DNA from: Methylomonas sp. AM2-LC
Lineage (GTDB): Bacteria; Pseudomonadota; Gammaproteobacteria; Methylococcales; Methylomonadaceae
Direction of reading: 5' to 3'
NCBI RefSeq assembly: GCF_039904985.1
Contig: NZ_CP157005.1
Location: 1,550,001-1,614,000, forward strand
Length of the DNA stretch: 64,000 nt
In this document: positions 54,283 to 64,000 of the stretch, piece by piece
Numbering within the stretch: position 1 is the stretch's first letter
Layout of the letters: each line of letters begins with the position of its first letter
Position numbers and translations under genes: made by a program
Notes under the pieces: model-generated
The model's input: the letters and a program-made list of their open reading frames with translations, nothing else
Database searches by the model: none
Told to the model about the DNA's origin: nothing

Positions 54283-54506
54283 AACACTCTCCGTTTTGAT
54301 GTTCCTGAACGGCGATTCCACCTGTAGTACAAGACTATCGTAAGTGCCAATACCGCATTAGAACCCAGAAGATAGGGTAACCAGGCATGATAAGTGATTA
54401 TCAAATGTTCCAGACTATGAGTCAGGCTATCCACTGTGGGATGTGAGTGAGCATCCGCCTTAGCAGATATTGCCAATAAACTGGCTAGTGTAAAATATTT
54501 GTTCAT
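54279..54506 (-). CDS. Small membrane protein between hupL and hupC (75 aa)
   Basis: Starting at ATG 54506 (MNKYFTLASLLAISAKADAH) after a good AAGGAG site, the 75-residue product has a signal-like N-terminus, a His-rich segment and one membrane helix (about 46-64). It overlaps hupC by four bases, so translation is coupled. I know of no named family; it may be a hydrogenase-associated membrane subunit. Confidence 0.7.
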   Translation of the reverse strand: MNKYFTLASLLAISAKADAHSHPTVDSLTHSLEHLIITYHAWLPYLLGSNAVLALTIVLYYRWNRRSGTSKRRVL

Positions 54507-54559
54507 CTGTTTCTCCTTTGGGAGTTTTTCAACGCTAAATACCGATAAGGGTGAAAATT

Positions 54560-54620
54560 CGACAAGCTCAGGATTCAGCACAAACGGAATCAGTTATTTA
54601 CTGTCGTCCTGAGCCTGTCG
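54560..54620. repeat. REP-like inverted repeat upstream of the small hup gene
   Basis: CGACAAGCTCAGGA (54560-54573) and TCCTGAGCCTGTCG (54607-54620) are inverted with one mismatch around a 33-base loop. It lies in the 126-base gap between hupL and the small membrane gene. Such CAGG/CCTG palindromes are common REP elements; a role as attenuator is possible. Confidence 0.7.
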
Positions 54621-54632
54621 CAGCACGACTCC

Positions 54633-56429
54633 TTAACGGACTTTAACTTGGGTTAATTCCTTGCCGTCTATACTCATCACATGGGTCGAGCAGGCCAAAC
54701 AAGGGTCAAAACTGTGCAGAGTACGCAGGATTTCCACCGGTTCTTCGGGGCGTTCAACCTTGGTGTTCATTAAGGCTGCTTCGAAGGCACCAATGTTGCC
54801 TTGCTCGTCGCGCGGCGAGCCGTTCCAGGTTGTTGGCACTACACATTGGTAATTGGCGATCTTGGTATTTTCGATTTTCAACCAGTGACCTAAGGCTCCT
54901 CGAGGTGCTTCGGTAAAACCAACGCCTTTGACGCTGCTAGGCCAGGTTTCTGGGTCCCAACGCTCGACGTTGGCTGTGGATAAATCGCCAGCTTTAACAT
55001 TGGTAATCAACTTGTCCATGAAGTAGCGCATCTTGCCTGCTGCCCATTGCGCTTCCAGACCTCGAGCGGCGGTTCTGCCCAAGGTCGAGAACAAAGCAGT
55101 CACCGGTACATCCAATGTTTTTAGTACAAAGTTGATTTGCTCGGTGATTTCTTTGTTGCCTTGCGCATAACCGATAACATAACGCGCCAATGGCCCGACT
55201 TCCATCGCATGACCTTTCCAGCGTGGTGCTTTGATCCAGGAATATTTCGCGCCTTCATCCAGCTCCTGAATATTTGTGCGATTACCCTTAGTGTTAGAGC
55301 CTAGCTTGAAATTGGGTTCGGTAATGCCGTCCCAAGGATGTAACCCTGCCGACTCGTTGGGATATTTGTACCAGGAGTGCGGTATGAACTCCTTGATTTG
55401 CTCAGGATCAGTCAAATCCACTTCGTGAACTTTGTTCAAGTCGCCATTAATAATCGCGCCGCGTGGCATCAATAAGTTGCTGGCAGAGTAATCGTTGGCC
55501 TTGTCGGGAATGTCACCATAAGACAGTAGACTTAGGCCGGAAATGCCACCGCCATACATCCAACTTTTGTAGAAACTGGCAATCGCCAGTAAATCCGGGA
55601 TGTAGACTTGATCGATGAAATCGATGGTGCGATCTATCAGTGACGACACCAGATTCAAACGCTCCATATTGATCGCAGCATTAGCACCAACCCCATCTAT
55701 ATTGATAGCGCATGGTACTCCACCCACCAACCAGTTTGGATGCGGGTCTTTACCTCCAAATATGGTGCGGATTTTCATAATGTCTTTTTGAAAATCTAAA
55801 GCTTCAAGATAATGGGTAACCGCCATCAAATCAGCTTCCGGCGGCAATAAATAAGCCGGATTGCTCCAGTAGCCATTCTTGAACGGTCCAAGTTGTCCGG
55901 ATTCGACAAATTTTTTCAATCGATTTTGGGTGTCACGGAAATAGCCGGGTGAGGACTTGGGATTGTGTGGCGAAATCGATTGTTGCAAGACCGAAGTTGC
56001 AACAGGATCGGCTTTCAAGGCATTAACTGGGTTCACCCAATCTAGCGCATGCAGATGATAGAAATGTACCAAGTGATCCTGTGCCTGCAAGCTGAGCTGC
56101 ATTAGGTTGCGTATTGAATTAGCATTTTCTGGAATTTTGATCTTCAGCGCGTTCTCGACAGCACGGACAGAGGTCAATGCGTGGGTACCCGTGCAGACAC
56201 CACAGATGCGTTGCACGAATGCCCAAGCATCGCGCGGATCGCGGCCTTTCAATATCACTTCTAAGCCACGCCACATAGTACCGCTAGAAACCGCATTGCG
56301 GATAATGTTGTCTTGGTCGATATTGACTTCGCAACGCATATGGCCTTCGATACGAGTAACAGGATCGACCACCACACGGCGGCCAGTATCGTTTAAGTTA
56401 AAACCGTTGGGTGTATTTCTAACTGTCAT
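54633..56429 (-). CDS. hupL: Uptake [NiFe]-hydrogenase large subunit
   Basis: This 598-residue subunit binds the Ni-Fe centre. The ligand pairs are [11 protein letters not shown] near the N-terminus and DPCLACSTH near the C-terminus. A 15-residue extension after the His, [15 protein letters not shown], is the peptide HupD would remove. Other landmarks: [13 protein letters not shown] and [12 protein letters not shown]. Its start overlaps the hupS stop by one base. Confidence 0.97.
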   Translation of the reverse strand: MTVRNTPNGFNLNDTGRRVVVDPVTRIEGHMRCEVNIDQDNIIRNAVSSGTMWRGLEVILKGRDPRDAWAFVQRICGVCTGTHALTSVRAVENALKIKIPENANSIRNLMQLSLQAQDHLVHFYHLHALDWVNPVNALKADPVATSVLQQSISPHNPKSSPGYFRDTQNRLKKFVESGQLGPFKNGYWSNPAYLLPPEADLMAVTHYLEALDFQKDIMKIRTIFGGKDPHPNWLVGGVPCAINIDGVGANAAINMERLNLVSSLIDRTIDFIDQVYIPDLLAIASFYKSWMYGGGISGLSLLSYGDIPDKANDYSASNLLMPRGAIINGDLNKVHEVDLTDPEQIKEFIPHSWYKYPNESAGLHPWDGITEPNFKLGSNTKGNRTNIQELDEGAKYSWIKAPRWKGHAMEVGPLARYVIGYAQGNKEITEQINFVLKTLDVPVTALFSTLGRTAARGLEAQWAAGKMRYFMDKLITNVKAGDLSTANVERWDPETWPSSVKGVGFTEAPRGALGHWLKIENTKIANYQCVVPTTWNGSPRDEQGNIGAFEAALMNTKVERPEEPVEILRTLHSFDPCLACSTHVMSIDGKELTQVKVR

Positions 56430-57520
56430 TATTGTTCTGCTCCAGGTTGTTTATCACCGGATTGTTTGGCGCGATTCAGAGCGGTTAACCCGGCATGTGC
56501 GGCGATGCCGATACCCACTAAAGACGCAGCGGTACCACCAATCACATCGGCATTAGCTTCGATGCCGAACTGATTGATGTCGGTTAGACGGTCGTAGAAA
56601 CTACCTTTATCCCAGAAACCGTCCTCGGAACATCCGATGCAGCCGTGACCGGATTGAATCGGAAATGAAGTACCTTCGTTCCACCGCACCGTCGAACAAG
56701 CGTTGTAAGTTGTAGGCCCTTTGCAGCCCATTTTGTATAAGCAATGGCCTTGGCGAGCAGCTTCGTCATCCCAATGTTCGACAAATTGACCTGCATCGAA
56801 ATGCGGTCTTCTGTAGCATTTGTCGTGGATGCGCTGGCTGTAGAACATCTGCGGCCGACCTTGTTTGTCCAGCGTCGGCAGTTTGTCGAAAGTTAGTAGA
56901 TAAGCCACCACCGCAGTCATTACCTCGGCAATTGGTGGACAACCGGGTACTTTAATGATGGGTTTTTTTGCCAATCCGGGGACTTTATGAACCGGTGTAG
57001 CACGAGTCGGATTGGGCTTTGCCGCCTGTACGCAACCCCAGGAAGCACACGAACCCCATGAGATAATGGCTTTGCAGCTTTCTGCAGCGTATTTTAGTTG
57101 TTCCACGAAGGGCTTACCGCCGATGATGCAGAACATGCCGTCTTCGGCCAGCGGTGGATTGCCTTCCACAGCCAGTATGTAATTGCCTTTGTATTTTTCG
57201 ACGATCTCAGTAACGATAGCTTCTGCGTTATGCCCCGCTGCGGCCATGATGGTGTCGTCATAATCCAGAGACAGCATCGACAAGATCACATCTTTGGCCA
57301 GCGGATGGCCCGAGCGGATAAAGGATTCCGAACAGCAAGTGCATTCCAAACCATGCAACCATAACACTGGAATACGGGGTTTGGTCTCCATTGCGTGGGC
57401 GATTTTCGGTGCGAAAGCGGGTGAAAGTCCCAAGGATGCAGCAGTCAAGCTACAAAACTTCAGAAAACTGCGGCGAGTGATGCCTTGCCTGCGCATCACT
57501 TCGTAAAAGGTTTCGGTCAT
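56429..57520 (-). CDS. hupS: Uptake [NiFe]-hydrogenase small subunit, Tat-exported
   Basis: This 363-residue subunit has a Tat leader ([19 protein letters not shown]). The proximal cluster region starts [17 protein letters not shown], followed later by the [14 protein letters not shown] and medial/distal cluster cysteines, including [20 protein letters not shown] supernumerary Cys in ECTCCS fits the oxygen-tolerant membrane-bound (group 1) type. The C-terminal helix (about 325-345) anchors it. It begins the hup-hyp block. Confidence 0.96.
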   Translation of the reverse strand: MTETFYEVMRRQGITRRSFLKFCSLTAASLGLSPAFAPKIAHAMETKPRIPVLWLHGLECTCCSESFIRSGHPLAKDVILSMLSLDYDDTIMAAAGHNAEAIVTEIVEKYKGNYILAVEGNPPLAEDGMFCIIGGKPFVEQLKYAAESCKAIISWGSCASWGCVQAAKPNPTRATPVHKVPGLAKKPIIKVPGCPPIAEVMTAVVAYLLTFDKLPTLDKQGRPQMFYSQRIHDKCYRRPHFDAGQFVEHWDDEAARQGHCLYKMGCKGPTTYNACSTVRWNEGTSFPIQSGHGCIGCSEDGFWDKGSFYDRLTDINQFGIEANADVIGGTAASLVGIGIAAHAGLTALNRAKQSGDKQPGAEQ

Positions 57521-58296
57521 GGAAACTCCTGGTTTGTTGTATGGCTATTTGAAGAAAAACAGCTTGGCCCTATCTCTAGGGCATGATTAGTCTTCAAGAC
57601 CACGCTACCGAAACAATCTTAGCTAATGTTTTTCTCAGTTGAACTGCACTTGGCGGTACAACTATTTAGTCAGATAGGTAAGCAGTCGTTGGAAGCGCTT
57701 AATTTCTATTTATTATTTATATTGCAGTAAACGGCACTTTTTCCACCAAACCTGCTCTAAAATTGGTAACAAAATCTATGCCTAAATAACAATCCCCCCA
57801 AAAACCTTTCTAATATCAATAAATTTAAGAAATGAAGATTTTTTTAAATTAATAGGCTGCTGTTGGTTTTTAAACAAAATCACATTAAAATTGTGGTTTT
57901 GTTTGAATATCGACATTTCATTGCGAGATAGTCAATTTCGATATGGGCAATTAGTCAGCGATTCTTGAGATAGGAGATAACAGGGTACTTAGTGAGGCAA
58001 AAGCAAGCTGAAATGGATTATTTACCCAGTAACTGACAGGAGTTGCCAGCATCGACCAGTAAGATTGATTATCGAATACGTCTCATCAATACCAAAAAAA
58101 TTTAGTTCTAAAGGTTGGTTAGGAATCGATGGTAGATGGTCAGAATTTCTCGGATGTTGATACATACAGATTTGAGTGATGGCTAGGCAAGCTGGGGATT
58201 GCACTCAAGCAGAGATTTATCGATTTAATGCTCCCCTCGGCAAATCTTGACTCTACCGATCAACTTGAAGTCGATGTTATAACTTTTCGCAACAAC
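57521..58296. other. Long gene-free region upstream of hupS
   Basis: About 776 bases without a gene. GCCCTA/TAGGGC (57567-57582, stem of six, loop of four) lies 47 bases upstream of the hupS start, in the probable leader. A larger palindrome, AAACAAAATCACA (57872-57884) with TGTGGTTTTGTTT (57892-57904), pairs with one wobble. A weak GG-N10-GC of sigma-54 type lies at 57734-57748 (minus strand). No firm promoter was defined. Confidence 0.45.
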
Positions 58297-59475
58297 TTAA
58301 ACATATTGCCCTGCACACCACCCAGAAGACCAAGCCCACTGAAAATTATAGCCACCCAGCCAGCCAGTTACATCCAGCACTTCACCAATAAAATACAAGC
58401 CTGGCACTGTCAGGCTTTCCATGGTTTTAGACGATATGGCGCTACAATCAACACCGCCTACCGTTACTTCTGCGGTGCGGTAACCTTCGCTGCCATTTGG
58501 TTTTACTTGCCAGTTTTGCAAACTGTTAGTCACCTGTTGCAAATGTTTATCGGCACAATTTGCCATTGGTAAATCTAGCAACTCTTCGGAAAGTAGGGTT
58601 TGCAGCAGACGTTTGGGTAATAAGTCGCACAATACGGTTTGCAATTTTAATTTACTGCCCTGAGCGCGGCTTTGTTTTAATTCAGACAGTAAATCAATTG
58701 CGGGTAATAAGTTAATACTTAAACTGCTACCCGGTTGCCAGTAAGAGGATATTTGCAAAATGGCAGGTCCACTTAAACCTCTGTGGGTAAACAGCAAGTT
58801 TTCTTTAAAGCTTAGCTGTTGAAAGCTCACTTGGCTTGCAACAGCAATACCGCTTAAGGGGGCTAGTTGCTCTTTGTCGGAATCTTGCAGGGTTAGGGGT
58901 ACTAAGCCTGCTCGTGTGGCTTTAACGGGAAGGTCAAATTGCGTGGCAATTTTGTAACCGAGTGGACTGCCACCCATTTTGGGAATGGATAAGCCACCAC
59001 TGGCCACGACTAGAGATTGACAGTGAAACTGGCCTTTGCTGGTCTGTAAGGCAAAGCCGCCGCTAGTGCGCTCCAGTGCCTGTAATGTACATTCCAGCAG
59101 TATTGTTACACCATAATGCTTACATTCGTCCAATAGCATATTCAGTATATCTTTGGCGCTATCATCGCAAAACAATTGTCCGTGCAGTCGTTCGTGAAAC
59201 GGTATGCGGTATTTTTCTACCATTGCCAAAAAATCCCATTGTGTAAAGCGGCTTAAGGCGGATATACAAAAATGCGGATTTGCAGATATAAAATTCCCTG
59301 CTTCAATCGTGTAATTAGTAAAGTTACAGCGTCCACCACCCGACATTAAGATTTTTTTACCGGCTTTGTTGGCATGGTCAATCACCAGCGTTTTGCGCCC
59401 ACGCTTGGCGGATTCTATGGCGCACATTAAACCTGAAGCGCCTGCGCCAATAATAATTACTTCTGGATTTTGCAT
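58297..59475 (-). CDS. HI0933/YhiN-family flavoprotein
   Basis: This 392-residue NAD(P)/FAD-dependent oxidoreductase family protein has the dinucleotide motif IIIGAGASGLMCAIESAKRG, then KAGKKILMSGGGRCNFTN, GQLFCDDSAKDIL and the C-terminal FIGEVLDVTGWLGGYNFQWA, all hallmarks of the HI0933 group. The substrate is unknown; some relatives (BaiN) act on bile acids, which is not implied here. It is a single gene converging toward the hup region. Confidence 0.9.
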   Translation of the reverse strand: MQNPEVIIIGAGASGLMCAIESAKRGRKTLVIDHANKAGKKILMSGGGRCNFTNYTIEAGNFISANPHFCISALSRFTQWDFLAMVEKYRIPFHERLHGQLFCDDSAKDILNMLLDECKHYGVTILLECTLQALERTSGGFALQTSKGQFHCQSLVVASGGLSIPKMGGSPLGYKIATQFDLPVKATRAGLVPLTLQDSDKEQLAPLSGIAVASQVSFQQLSFKENLLFTHRGLSGPAILQISSYWQPGSSLSINLLPAIDLLSELKQSRAQGSKLKLQTVLCDLLPKRLLQTLLSEELLDLPMANCADKHLQQVTNSLQNWQVKPNGSEGYRTAEVTVGGVDCSAISSKTMESLTVPGLYFIGEVLDVTGWLGGYNFQWAWSSGWCAGQYV

Positions 59476-59783
59476 GAATAGTTCTTTGGTTTTAATTTAT
59501 CAGTAGGGTGGGGTAAGTATTTAGTGACCCCAAAAAATAAAATCAAATTTGGTGTGCCTGATAAATTTCGTAGTCGACACTCTCAATTCCGCTGCGCTGC
59601 ATCGAGGCTACATTGAACGGTAATTGAAATTTTACCTTAAACAAATCAGCAAGTTTAATATAACTCTTGAAAAACATTACAAAACGCAGTAAAAATCCAT
59701 GTTTACACACCCTATTGCGTAGACCGTATCTTATTAAGCGGGCTACCCTGGCTTTATTATCTAAACCTTTTCTTCAGGCTACT
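59476..59783. other. Upstream region of ppdK
   Basis: Holds the divergent spacer between the flavoprotein gene and ppdK. It includes 39 in-frame codons upstream of the chosen ppdK start, from TTG 59667, with no ribosome site. No promoter could be defined. Confidence 0.4.
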
Positions 59784-62516
59784 ATGGATACAAATTTCTG
59801 TTACTCATTCAACACTGGCGATGGTAAAAACAAAGTTCTACTAGGTGGTAAAGGTGCCAATCTATGTGAAATGACCCAGTTAGGATTGAATGTTCCTCCA
59901 GGATTTGTGATTACTACCAATACCTGTATTCAGTATTTGGAAAATAAACGCTTGCCAGATGGCTTAATGAACGAAGTGCGCAGCCAAATTGCCGATATAG
60001 AAGAACTGACAGGTAAAACTTTTGGCGGGAGTACTGATCCATTGTTGGTTTCGGTACGTTCTGGTTCGGCGATTTCTATGCCAGGTATGATGGATACCAT
60101 ACTCAATTTGGGTTTGAACAAGCAGACCTTGCTTGCATTGATTGAAGTCACAGACGATACCCGCTTTGCCTACGATGCGTATCGGCGTTTTATCCAGTTG
60201 TTTGGCAAAGTGGCGCTAGGTATTGAAGACGAAAAATTTGACGCGCATTTTCAGGCGGTTAAACGTAATGCCGGTATTAAGGCCGATGTAGCCTTGACCA
60301 GCGATCAATTGCAGGAAATCAGCGAGCTTTTTCTAAACGTTGTTTACGAAGAAACCGGTCGCCCCTTTCCTGAAGATGTCTACGAGCAATTGGAAATTGC
60401 TATACAGGCGGTATTTAACTCTTGGTTAGGTCGGCGCGCAATCGATTATCGTCAACAATTTCATATCACACCGGATATGGCTAATGGTACTGCCGTTAAT
60501 ATTGTGACGATGGTATTTGGCAATATGGGCGATGACTGCGCCACTGGTGTGGGTTTTACCCGTAATCCCGGTACAGGTGAAAACGAAATGTACGGCGAAT
60601 ATTTGGTTAACGCTCAAGGTGAAGATGTGGTCGCGGGTATTCGTACCCCAAAACCGGTACAGGCTATGGCTCAGGAAATGCCTGAACAGTATCAACAATT
60701 AAAAGAGCTGCGAAATAAACTGGAAGCACATTATCAGGAAGTACAGGATTATGAATACACTATAGAAAGGGGTGTGCTGTATTGTTTACAAACCAGAAAT
60801 GGCAAAATGAATGCCGCTGCTATGGTGAAGTCTTCTATTGATATGGTGGCCGAAGGGCTGATCAACAAGGCTCAAGCATTACTGCGTATCCATCCTGAAT
60901 CACTTGAACAGTTACTGCATCCTCAATTGGCCCCCCAACATAATCAGGCGGCCATTGCTCAAGGCTTGCCTGCGTCACCGGGGGCTGCTTGCGGCAAATG
61001 TGTATTCGACGCCGATACTGCTGTACGTTTAGCTAAAACCGGTGAGGAAATTATTCTGTTACGAGAAGAAACTAAGCCCGAAGATATTCATGGATTTTTT
61101 GCTGCGCAAGGCATTTTGACCAGTCGCGGCGGTAAAACCTCGCATGCGGCGGTGGTGGCGCGTGGTATGGGGAAAGCTTGTGTGGCAGGTGCTGAAGATA
61201 TTAAAGTTGATGTGCGTGCGCGTTTGGCAATCGTGGGCGATATTCACATAAAAGAAGGCGATTTGATTACCATTGATGGCAGTACCGGGCATATTTATAT
61301 GGGACGCATCCCGACCATTGCGCCAGTTTTTTCTGAATCGCTGAAAACCTTATTGTCATGGGCCGATAATGTGGCTCGTATACAGGTACATGCCAATGTC
61401 GACACCCCGGAAGCAGCACGTTTGGCAGTCAGTTACGGTGCAAAAGGCATAGGCTTATGTCGTACCGAACGTATGTTCAACGCCTCTGATCGTTTGCCGC
61501 TGGTTGTCGATATGATTCTGGCGCATAATACTGAAGAGCGTGAAGCGGCGTTGGCTAAATTGTTTCCCATCCAACGCGATGATTTTCAGCAGCTGTTCGA
61601 AGCCATGACCCCTCATCCAGTTACGGTAAGGCTGTTAGATCCGCCCATGCATGAATTTTTGCCTAACGAGCATCAATTGGTAGAAGAAATTGATGCGCTC
61701 AAACATTATCTTACCATTGTTAAAGGGCAGCGAGTGGTAATGGAAACACTGGCTAACCCCAGTGAATTGCCTCCGCCTTTCAGTCAACTCAATGAAGAAG
61801 TCATTTTGAGTGCCATTGCCAAAAAAGAAATGATGTTGGCCAAGGTTTTTGAGTTGTACGAAGTAAACCCCATGCTGGGACATCGCGGTGTACGTTTGGG
61901 GATGAGTTATCCGGAAATCTACAAAATGCAAATTCGTTCTATTCTGGAAGCGGCTGCGCGTTGTGTAAAACAGCGAATTTTGATTGAGCCGGAAATTATG
62001 GTGCCACAAGTCATTACCGCACAAGAGTTGAAAAAAGTGAAACAATGGGTAGACGAAATTCAACTTGAGGTAGAAGATCAATATAGACTGAAACTTAAAT
62101 TCAAATTTGGCACCATGATAGAAACCGTAAGAGCCTGTACCCGTGCCGATCATCTGGCAGAAATTGCGCATTTCTTTTCTTTTGGTACCAACGATCTTAC
62201 TCAGGCTACTTTTTCTTTCTCTCGAGAAGATGCAGAAAATAAATTTTTACCCTTATACGAAGATTCTGGCTTGCTACAAGACAATCCGTTTGAAACACTG
62301 GATATACTCGGTGTGGGTAAGTTAATGAAAATGGCTGTAGATTTTGGTCGAGCGCAACGTCCGGATATACGTATAGGCATCTGTGGTGAACACGGTGGGC
62401 ATCCACGCTCTATCCGCTTTTGTCATGATATAGGCTTAAATTATGTGTCCTGTTCAGCGCCACGTATTCCGGTGGCGCGGTTGGCTGCGGCACATGCTAA
62501 ATTGTTGGAAAACTAA
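59784..62516 (+). CDS. ppdK: Pyruvate, phosphate dikinase
   Basis: The start is ATG 59784 (MDTNFCYSFNTGDGKNKVLLGGK, 910 residues), because family proteins begin this way; 39 codons further upstream are not supported. It interconverts pyruvate, ATP and phosphate with PEP, AMP and pyrophosphate. The swivelling His is in GGKTSHAAVVARGMGKACV, the PEP site in GLCRTERMF, and the C-terminal CGEHGGHPRSIRFC has the active Cys. Pyrophosphate use matches the Ppa and Ppk genes nearby. Confidence 0.95.
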   Translation: MDTNFCYSFNTGDGKNKVLLGGKGANLCEMTQLGLNVPPGFVITTNTCIQYLENKRLPDGLMNEVRSQIADIEELTGKTFGGSTDPLLVSVRSGSAISMPGMMDTILNLGLNKQTLLALIEVTDDTRFAYDAYRRFIQLFGKVALGIEDEKFDAHFQAVKRNAGIKADVALTSDQLQEISELFLNVVYEETGRPFPEDVYEQLEIAIQAVFNSWLGRRAIDYRQQFHITPDMANGTAVNIVTMVFGNMGDDCATGVGFTRNPGTGENEMYGEYLVNAQGEDVVAGIRTPKPVQAMAQEMPEQYQQLKELRNKLEAHYQEVQDYEYTIERGVLYCLQTRNGKMNAAAMVKSSIDMVAEGLINKAQALLRIHPESLEQLLHPQLAPQHNQAAIAQGLPASPGAACGKCVFDADTAVRLAKTGEEIILLREETKPEDIHGFFAAQGILTSRGGKTSHAAVVARGMGKACVAGAEDIKVDVRARLAIVGDIHIKEGDLITIDGSTGHIYMGRIPTIAPVFSESLKTLLSWADNVARIQVHANVDTPEAARLAVSYGAKGIGLCRTERMFNASDRLPLVVDMILAHNTEEREAALAKLFPIQRDDFQQLFEAMTPHPVTVRLLDPPMHEFLPNEHQLVEEIDALKHYLTIVKGQRVVMETLANPSELPPPFSQLNEEVILSAIAKKEMMLAKVFELYEVNPMLGHRGVRLGMSYPEIYKMQIRSILEAAARCVKQRILIEPEIMVPQVITAQELKKVKQWVDEIQLEVEDQYRLKLKFKFGTMIETVRACTRADHLAEIAHFFSFGTNDLTQATFSFSREDAENKFLPLYEDSGLLQDNPFETLDILGVGKLMKMAVDFGRAQRPDIRIGICGEHGGHPRSIRFCHDIGLNYVSCSAPRIPVARLAAAHAKLLEN

Positions 62517-62534
62517 AGTTTGAATAGTTGTTAT

Positions 62535-62555
62535 ACCGGGCTTGGCTGGCCCGGT
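62535..62555. terminator. Hairpin between ppdK and nhaD
   Basis: ACCGGGC and GCCCGGT form a perfect seven-base GC-rich stem with a seven-base loop, 18 bases past the ppdK stop and between converging genes. A short T run follows. This is a plausible bidirectional terminator. Confidence 0.75.
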
Positions 62556-62579
62556 TTGCGATTGCCGCGTAACTAGGCT

Positions 62580-64000
62580 TTAAAAAGACTCTGCGTTTAC
62601 CAAAAAATGTACGCCAATGCTGGCGAAATAGCCCAGTAAAATCACCGGAAACCATTTCATATGGCTGTTAAAGGTGTACAGTCCTTTTGCTTGTCCCATT
62701 AAACCGATACCGGGAGCCGAGCCTATTGCCAGTAGGCTGCCGCCTACACCCAATGTCAGTGTTAACAGTAACCATTGTCCTGGTGGGATATTAGGGTCCA
62801 TAGTTAATACCGCAAACATCAGGGTACCATTGTCAACAAAGGCTGAAGACAAGCCTATCAGAATGTTTGCAATAGTGGGGCTTAATTGACCGTATAGCAC
62901 GTGAGAAATAGTGTCCAGATAGCCAATATAACCCAAGCCGCCTATGCCCATCATGGCCCCGTAGAAAAACAGTAGAGTATCCCACTCCAATCGCCCCACT
63001 TTTTCAAAAATATCGAGTTTACGCGTTTCGGATATTCCTAAATTGATATGGCTACTGCTGGAAAATAAATCCAGTTGCGCTTGATGACGCTCGCGGCTTT
63101 TTCCACTTTTTTGCAGGAAAAAATAAAAAAATTGTAATAATGATAAACCCGCCATCATGCCTGCGGCAGCGGGTAGGTGCAAAGTCATATCAAAAGCCAC
63201 TGCCAGACTGATGGTTACACCGAACAGAAAAATAACACGTTTTGCTCCCCGTGGTAGATTAACCTTTTCTAATTCTATGGTAGGTCGGTCTTTTGGAATA
63301 GCAAAACTCATAGCAAGGGCGGGGATCAGAAAATTCACCCAGCAAGGGAGAAACAGTTTGAAAAATTCGGTAAACGATAAAATATGATGTTGCCAAACAA
63401 AGAGTGTAGATATGCCGCCCAGAGGACTGAAAGTACCCCCAGCATTAGTGGCGACAATAATATTGATACAGGCCAGTGATACAAAACGTGGGCTGTCTTT
63501 CCCCACTGCCACTGCCACTGCGCCCATGAGTAGTCCGGCGGTTAATCCGTTAATCACACTGGAAAGAAAAAATACCAGAATACCCGTTAGCCAGAATAGT
63601 TGCCGATAGCTTAAGTTTTTTCGTACCAGCCAGGTTTTTAGGGCATCAAAAACGCGCATATCTTCCATGGCGTTTAAATAAGTCATCGAGACCATGATAA
63701 ATAGTAGTAACTCGATATAGCTTTGTAGATTACTTTTGAAAGCGGCTACTGCCAGTAGATCGTTTCCGGTTTGCTGATAAGCAAGCACAATAACAAACCA
63801 AACCAGAGCAGAGGCCAGTAACATAGGTTTGGATTTTCGCAATTCCGTTGCTTCTTCGAACATGGCGAAAATATAGGCAATGATCATGGCAACAACCGAG
63901 ATATATCCAGCCCAATGGTTTGTTAAATCTAGCTGATGCAGTGTAGTTGTTACGGTTTCTCCTTCTGCAAATCCCAATGTGGGGATTAAAAACGCCAATA
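62580..64000 (-). CDS. nhaD: NhaD-type sodium/proton antiporter, 5' end outside window
   Basis: The visible part (about 472 codons) runs off the right edge, where the frame is still open, so the true start is outside the window. About ten or more hydrophobic helices are visible, with NhaD-type regions: ATNAGGTFSPLGGISTLFVW, SSVINGLTAGLLMGAVAVAV, SAFVDNGTLMFAVLTMDPN and GGSLLAIGSAPGIGLMGQAK. It exports sodium for pH and salt homeostasis. It converges with ppdK. Confidence 0.9.
   Translation of the reverse strand, partial: LAFLIPTLGFAEGETVTTTLHQLDLTNHWAGYISVVAMIIAYIFAMFEEATELRKSKPMLLASALVWFVIVLAYQQTGNDLLAVAAFKSNLQSYIELLLFIMVSMTYLNAMEDMRVFDALKTWLVRKNLSYRQLFWLTGILVFFLSSVINGLTAGLLMGAVAVAVGKDSPRFVSLACINIIVATNAGGTFSPLGGISTLFVWQHHILSFTEFFKLFLPCWVNFLIPALAMSFAIPKDRPTIELEKVNLPRGAKRVIFLFGVTISLAVAFDMTLHLPAAAGMMAGLSLLQFFYFFLQKSGKSRERHQAQLDLFSSSSHINLGISETRKLDIFEKVGRLEWDTLLFFYGAMMGIGGLGYIGYLDTISHVLYGQLSPTIANILIGLSSAFVDNGTLMFAVLTMDPNIPPGQWLLLTLTLGVGGSLLAIGSAPGIGLMGQAKGLYTFNSHMKWFPVILLGYFASIGVHFLVNAESF

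Noticed and set aside
57734..57748. A GG-N10-GC pattern upstream of hupS resembling a sigma-54 promoter on the minus strand
   Set aside because: Only the invariant dinucleotides and a few neighbours match; TGGCAC is not present, so it is not called as a promoter.
58022..58204. Open frame of 60 codons on the minus strand in the hupS upstream region
   Set aside because: No ribosome site, atypical composition and no recognisable motif; likely noncoding.

Overview
This window reads as the chromosome of a moderately AT-rich gammaproteobacterium. A methanotroph of the Methylococcales is my best guess, with modest confidence. The reasons are indirect: pyrophosphate-linked pyruvate phosphate dikinase, soluble pyrophosphatase and polyphosphate kinase together; a PEP-CTERM-like secreted protein; hup/hyp uptake hydrogenase genes; and dispersed REP-like hairpins. 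No methane oxidation, ribosomal or rRNA gene is present to settle it.

Layout. 1-3.7 kb: a porin-like gene cut by the window edge, a periplasmic coiled-coil protein and a TpsB/FhaC-type outer-membrane transporter, all co-directional. 3.8-9.5 kb: molybdenum cofactor genes (moaA; moaC divergent from moaDE) interleaved with an HNH protein, tag and umuDC. The umuDC pair has a possible SOS-like direct repeat upstream. 9.5-13.7 kb: an accessory stretch with a HepT/MntA toxin-antitoxin pair, an IS110/IS1111-type element inserted in a dispersed repeat (an uninterrupted inverted copy lies 0.7 kb away), a membrane protein and a Sel1-repeat protein. 13.7-30 kb: a possible intron-derived or structured RNA, a PEP-CTERM protein, dbpA, dnaQ-ppk1, cysM, rlmD-L,D-transpeptidase-truA, a CHASE2 cyclase, a DUF928 protein, mepA, a DUF445 protein, a neelaredoxin-like superoxide reductase and ppa. 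30-36 kb: surface glycan genes with UDP-galactopyranose mutase and three glycosyltransferases. 36-40 kb: a PilZ protein, then an unusual pair: two CBM21-like starch-binding modules fused to an endonuclease/exonuclease/phosphatase domain, followed by a two-HKD phospholipase D-family protein. 40-44 kb: sdhC-D-A-B-sdhE, preceded by a DUF1674/SDHAF4-like assembly factor.

44.4-57.5 kb, all on the minus strand: a complete uptake [NiFe]-hydrogenase set (hupS, hupL, a small membrane protein, hupC, hupD, hupF, hupG, hupH, hupI, hupJ, hupK) followed by hypA, hypB, hypC, hypD, hypE. The final gene, hypF, is clearly broken: an in-frame stop, an internal deletion removing most of the catalytic part, and a further stop in the C-terminal remnant. 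HypF makes the cyanide ligand precursor, so this hydrogenase should need another hypF copy elsewhere or be inactive. 58-64 kb: an HI0933-family flavoprotein, ppdK and a NhaD-type sodium/proton antiporter running off the right edge.

The best candidates for something undescribed are the starch-binding nuclease/PLD pair at 36.9-40.0 kb, the IS1111-type element with its target repeat and noncoding palindromes, the tiny coupled gene pair at 7.8-8.1 kb, and the structured intergenic segment near 13.8 kb.
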